From Candidatus Cloacimonadota bacterium (GTDB lineage Bacteria > Cloacimonadota > Cloacimonadia > Cloacimonadales > Cloacimonadaceae), in assembly GCA_023421135.1 (NCBI GenBank), contig JAEZUG010000081.1:1-7948 (forward strand): 7,948 nucleotides of DNA, in the 5' to 3' direction. Below the pieces are notes generated by a model. The model was given only the letters and a program-made list of their open reading frames with translations, made no database searches and was not told the origin of the DNA. How positions within the stretch are numbered: position 1 is the stretch's first letter; the number at the start of each line of letters is the position of its first letter. A program made the translations under genes and the position numbers. Positions 4,910 through 7,948 of this stretch are shown here, piece after piece.

Positions 4910-6900
4910 TGCTCAAATACGCTATCATTGGCATTTTTTCCTGCCTGATCGCGGCCTGGCTCTATGTGCAGACTCAGCCGCGGCTCAGCCGTAAAGCAGC
5001 TCTGCTATTGGCATTTTTGCGTGCCCTCAGCATGGCTTGCATTCTTCTGCTCCTGATCAGCCCTATCCTCTACTATCGCGAGAAGAAGCTCAATAAACCA
5101 AAGATAGTCAGTCTGTTGGACAGCTCCAACAGCATGAAACTCAGCTCCGGCGGCACCAGCAAGGAGAGCTACACTCATGCCAAAGCAGCTGACCTGGCAA
5201 AGCTCTTCCGGGAAAGCGGTTACGAGACGGAAAGCTTCAAATTTGCCCAAGGATTGGAAGGAGAGAGCAGTGGCAGTCTGCTGGCTCCCAGCCTGGTCTC
5301 TTTGGCAGAACGCACCGATCTTTCCAGAGTGCAGGGCATCATTCTGGCCAGCGATGCCTGGTTGCGGGATGAAGACCTTGGCATCATCAACCGCATGGGT
5401 ATTCCCTTTTATGTGGTAGCGGATACTGCCAGAACTCAAAACCCCGACCTGGTGGTTCAAAACACCAGAAACAACCGCTACGCCTACCGCAATGAACCCA
5501 CTCTCCTGCGGGCAGAGCTTCAGGCACAAAACTGGTCGGGGCCGGCTACTGTGAAGCTCCTTATATCCGGCAACCTCGCTGCCACAAGGACAGTTAATCT
5601 TGTCTCCGGACAGACTGCTAGTGCAGATTTTACCACCCGTTTCCCCCGCACCGGACTGGTGAACTACCGGGTGGAGATATCTGCCCCCGGCATTCAGGAG
5701 AGGACGATTGCCAACAACAGCTATCCCGGTGCAATTGAGGTGCTGGCAGATAAAGAGCGGATAGTCATGATCTCGGAAAGCCCTGGCTGGGATAATAAGT
5801 TCATCCTGGATGTGATCGGCGAAAACAACCGTTGGTCTGCAGAGCATTACAATCTACGCTCCGGAAGGCTGTTCCGGGGAGAAACCGCAGTGGCATCCAT
5901 CTCTTCGGAGAATATGGCAGCTCTTGTAGTGATCAACAACGGAGCTTTGGAACTCACCGATTCTGTCCTGAGTTTCATCAAAGAAGCTCACCAACGAGGC
6001 ACCGGCATCTTCTGGCAGGGAGCTCCCCCTTCATCTCTGCAGGATGTGCTGCCTATCAGGCCTTCTAACGTTACAGCGGCTTACAACGGCTTCCTAACCT
6101 GGCTTCCAGCCGCCGCAGCCTATCCCATGCTCAGCCTGGAAGAGGGAGAAACCGGCAAGATTCCCCCTATAGATTATCACTATGTAACCGCCAAACGCAG
6201 CGCAGAAACCCTTGTAGCCATCAATAATCCCCAGGCCTCCCCCGCCATTGTGGTGGATAACGGCAGTTCGGGCGGAAAGGTGATGGCTCTGGCCTTCCTG
6301 AACCTCTGGAAATGGCAATTACAGGGCAGCAGCGGAGCTTACAAGCGCCTCGTCTCAGAATCCCTCACCTGGCTCGGTAATCGTTCCAACGGCAGTTTTC
6401 AACCGCTTTTCAAGAGCAGCTACTTCATGGGAGAAGAAGTACTGATCCGCCTCCGGGCCGATGATTCCATCCGCCGCAGCCAATTGGATATGAATCCACG
6501 TCTCAAGATCATGAATTCTGAAGACCAGGAAGTATTGGCAGATTACCTGACTCAGGAAGGCGAGGAATACTTCTACAAAGCCATCTTGGACAAACCAGGT
6601 GACTATAGTTTCGAGATCCGGGACGCCCAGAGCGGTCAACAAGCCTCAGGCAGATTCAGCCTGAGCAGCGATTCCATTGAAGACCGGGACTACGACTACA
6701 ATCTGCCCCTTCTGTCCTGGATAGCCTCCGAGAGCGGCGGCAGAATCGTCGATAGCAGCTACCATCCTGTTCCAGCCCGAGCAGAAGAAAGAATCGAGAG
6801 CCGGGAACTGGCCATCTATCGCAAATGGTATCTGATCAGCCTCTTCATCCTGGCCTTCTGCCTGGAGCTCTTCTTCCGCCGTAGGTGGGGCCTGCTATAA
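4909..6900 (+). CDS. Membrane-anchored VWA / glutamine-amidotransferase-like domain protein
   Basis: The 663-residue protein has two N-terminal hydrophobic helices (about 3-20 and 30-55). A von Willebrand factor A-like region follows, with a MIDAS metal-site motif DSSNS (Asp71, Ser73, Ser75) and a second acidic loop ASDA (Asp149). An Ig-like/beta region (about 190-280) leads to a class-I glutamine-amidotransferase-like fold: SPGWDNKFIL (291-300) and GTGIFWQGAP (364-373), with no evident catalytic Cys. GKVMALAFLNLWKW (456-469) and a C-terminal helix (about 639-655) ending in FFRRRWGLL complete the usual plan of this large family. Relatives often lie beside MoxR ATPase and DUF58 genes, which are not in this window. 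It overlaps the barrel gene by 1 nt with no strong ribosome binding site, implying coupled translation. Metal-dependent protein binding in the periplasm is plausible; enzymatic activity is unlikely from sequence. Confidence 0.8.
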   Translation: MLKYAIIGIFSCLIAAWLYVQTQPRLSRKAALLLAFLRALSMACILLLLISPILYYREKKLNKPKIVSLLDSSNSMKLSSGGTSKESYTHAKAADLAKLFRESGYETESFKFAQGLEGESSGSLLAPSLVSLAERTDLSRVQGIILASDAWLRDEDLGIINRMGIPFYVVADTARTQNPDLVVQNTRNNRYAYRNEPTLLRAELQAQNWSGPATVKLLISGNLAATRTVNLVSGQTASADFTTRFPRTGLVNYRVEISAPGIQERTIANNSYPGAIEVLADKERIVMISESPGWDNKFILDVIGENNRWSAEHYNLRSGRLFRGETAVASISSENMAALVVINNGALELTDSVLSFIKEAHQRGTGIFWQGAPPSSLQDVLPIRPSNVTAAYNGFLTWLPAAAAYPMLSLEEGETGKIPPIDYHYVTAKRSAETLVAINNPQASPAIVVDNGSSGGKVMALAFLNLWKWQLQGSSGAYKRLVSESLTWLGNRSNGSFQPLFKSSYFMGEEVLIRLRADDSIRRSQLDMNPRLKIMNSEDQEVLADYLTQEGEEYFYKAILDKPGDYSFEIRDAQSGQQASGRFSLSSDSIEDRDYDYNLPLLSWIASESGGRIVDSSYHPVPARAEERIESRELAIYRKWYLISLFILAFCLELFFRRRWGLL

Positions 6901-7025
6901 CCTAACACGAAGCAAAGGAAATGGTGGAGTAACAGATCTTGGGTTGTCCTCGTTTTCTACACTCTATACACTGTTTGAAAGATCAATAAGGGGAGTGGTA
7001 CACAGTCACATCTTCACAACAATCG

Positions 7026-7047
7026 TACATCGTAAATCCTACATCGT
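7026..7047. repeat. TACATCGT direct repeat, 14-bp period
   Basis: TACATCGT occurs at 7026-7033 and again at 7040-7047. Flanking bases (AATCGTACATCG..) extend the repetitive look. Copies elsewhere in the genome would mark it as a dispersed intergenic repeat; this cannot be tested from the window. Confidence 0.5.
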
Positions 7048-7071
7048 GGGTACGCCCCTCACTACTTATAA

Positions 7072-7104
7072 GGTGACAGTTTCCGGATTTGGGTGACACT
7101 TTTC
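7072..7104. repeat. Paired GGTGACA motif, 20-bp spacing
   Basis: GGTGACAGTTTCC (7072-7084) and GGTGACACTTTTC (7092-7104) match at 11 of 13 positions and start exactly 20 bp apart, about two helical turns. Tandem TGTCACC boxes (read on the other strand) occur at ends of some transposons of the IS21 type, so an insertion-sequence end remnant is one reading; a paired protein-binding site is another. No transposase remains nearby. Confidence 0.4.
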
Positions 7105-7196
7105 TGTGGAATCTTTTCCGCAATTGTGTAATTAATAGAATACCATTGCCTTAGAAGATAAAATTTTCTTGTTGGAGGACTAGTTAAGCTACCGGG

Positions 7197-7948
7197 CTAT
7201 CTGATCAGCGTCACCTTCTTGCTGATGATACTTCTGCCATCCACCACCATGCTAAGGATGTAAACACCATTGGAGCAGCGCTGGCTCCGGCTGTCTCTGC
7301 CATCCCAGGTGAGCACTTGCTCACGCGCTCCGGGATCAAGCTCCAGGCTTCTCACTATCTGTCCTCTGAGGTTGTAGATCACGATCCGGGCAGTGGTGAC
7401 TGGCTCAGTCCTATTAGCTACCATTGCAGTAAGATCAGCTCTGATATTTGTAAAGACACTGAAAGGATTGGGATAAGCTGTCAGATTGAGCGCAGGAACA
7501 GCAGGTACGGATGGGTCGTCGTTCCCAACAGGTGGAGCACCATACTCAAAACAGCCCATGTCTATCCTACCATCCCAGACTCGCTGATTTCCGGCCAGAT
7601 CATAAGGCGGCAAGAATAGACCCAGTGTATCCAGTGTGCCGCTATTGATGCAGGGGGAGAGTCCCGAAAGGCTGTAGTAAAGCGGATTATTTATATCATC
7701 CCCGCCAAGAAAGAAGGGATTACCCGTGATATTGGTATCCGAGTAATTGATTGTGCTACCAGGACCTTGCCAGATGTCGCTATAACCATTTCTGATCAGG
7801 TTGTTGTTGAGAGTAAGCGTAGTAGGAATACCTGTCCCATCCATGGGATTGATGGCAATTTCCACAGAACGATCATTATAGAAAATGCAATTGGAGATTG
7901 TTACGTTACCATTAACCATCAATGCCTCACCGTTGCCGGTATGTCCGG
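7197..7948 (-). CDS. Secreted parallel beta-helix protein with C-terminal surface-sorting domain (5' end outside the window)
   Basis: The reading frame stays open to the window edge, so the N-terminus is missing. The TTG at 7922 is not a convincing start because in-frame sequence upstream of it (GHTGNGEAL) continues the same pattern. About 249 residues are visible. The N-terminal part has right-handed beta-helix turns (VTISNCIFYND, LTLNNNLIRN). Then comes SPCINSG...DLAGNQRVWDGRIDMGCFEYG, which matches the 'choice-of-anchor Q' type ending of such helices. The last ~85 residues start at TAYPNPF and include IYNLRGQIVRSL, TWDGRD and SNGVYIL before a KKVTLIR end. This is a FlgD-Ig/T9SS type A-like sorting domain that would direct export and surface attachment. 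The likely product is a surface adhesin-like or polysaccharide-associated protein; no catalytic residues can be identified. It converges on the plus-strand group. Confidence 0.85.
   Translation of the reverse strand, partial: GHTGNGEALMVNGNVTISNCIFYNDRSVEIAINPMDGTGIPTTLTLNNNLIRNGYSDIWQGPGSTINYSDTNITGNPFFLGGDDINNPLYYSLSGLSPCINSGTLDTLGLFLPPYDLAGNQRVWDGRIDMGCFEYGAPPVGNDDPSVPAVPALNLTAYPNPFSVFTNIRADLTAMVANRTEPVTTARIVIYNLRGQIVRSLELDPGAREQVLTWDGRDSRSQRCSNGVYILSMVVDGRSIISKKVTLIR

Larger units (their letters stand above)
6901..7196. other. Convergent intergenic region with short direct repeats
   Basis: This 296-bp gap lies between the end of the plus-strand group and the end of the minus-strand beta-helix gene. 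I see no ORF or RNA gene and no GC-rich hairpin with a T-run, so the terminators for either side are not obvious. It contains a TACATCGT pair with 14-bp period (7026-7047), a GGTGACA pair (7072-7104) and an A/T-rich stretch (about 7120-7170). Confidence 0.6.

Noticed and set aside
5005..5847. Long minus-strand open frame (280 codons) antisense to the VWA/GATase-like gene
   Set aside because: It has a Cys/His-rich, low-coherence composition with no recognisable domain. It lies wholly inside a gene with clear domain structure on the other strand, so it is a codon-usage shadow.
7153..7170. A/T-rich near-palindrome (AAGATAAAATTTTCTT) as terminator of the beta-helix gene
   Set aside because: Pairing is interrupted by a mismatch, leaves no loop and has no GC stem, so it is unlikely to form a working terminator.

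Overview
The window looks like a piece of chromosome from a Gram-negative, outer-membrane-bearing bacterium of the Fibrobacterota-Chlorobiota-Bacteroidota (FCB) group. A Cloacimonadota-like lineage is my best guess. This is inference from four things: a C-terminal sorting module of the T9SS/FlgD-Ig type on a beta-helix surface protein, a lipobox protein beginning with an SWxVELNVPL-type segment, a FadL/PorV-like barrel, and interspersed non-coding repeats. No rRNA or other phylogenetic marker is present.

Layout. Positions 1-444 hold no gene. They contain a hairpin repeat, two 79-bp direct repeats, short tandem repeats and a probable terminator. A minus-strand gene (445-966) encodes a small single-pass membrane protein whose N-terminal half resembles a type IV pilin stalk without the prepilin cleavage site. 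A divergent intergenic region (967-1165) carries candidate promoters facing both ways and two palindromes. Four plus-strand genes (1166-6900) follow, with gaps of 40 bp, 2 bp and a 1-nt overlap: an Elp3-like radical SAM protein, a large lipoprotein, an outer-membrane beta-barrel protein, and a membrane-anchored VWA/glutamine-amidotransferase-like protein. A 296-bp convergent intergenic region (6901-7196) contains two kinds of short direct repeat. The window ends inside a minus-strand gene for a secreted beta-helix protein with a cell-surface sorting domain (7197-7948, N-terminus outside the window).

How the genes may work together. The lipoprotein, barrel and VWA/GATase-like genes are packed tightly enough to be co-transcribed and probably translationally coupled, which suggests a shared envelope role. 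The radical SAM gene shares the strand and may share the transcript but is probably cytoplasmic. The role of the envelope trio cannot be read from sequence alone. I found no CRISPR array, defence system, tRNA or rRNA, and no complete mobile element. The most notable items are the envelope trio, the pilin-like protein without its processing motif, and the non-coding repeat families.
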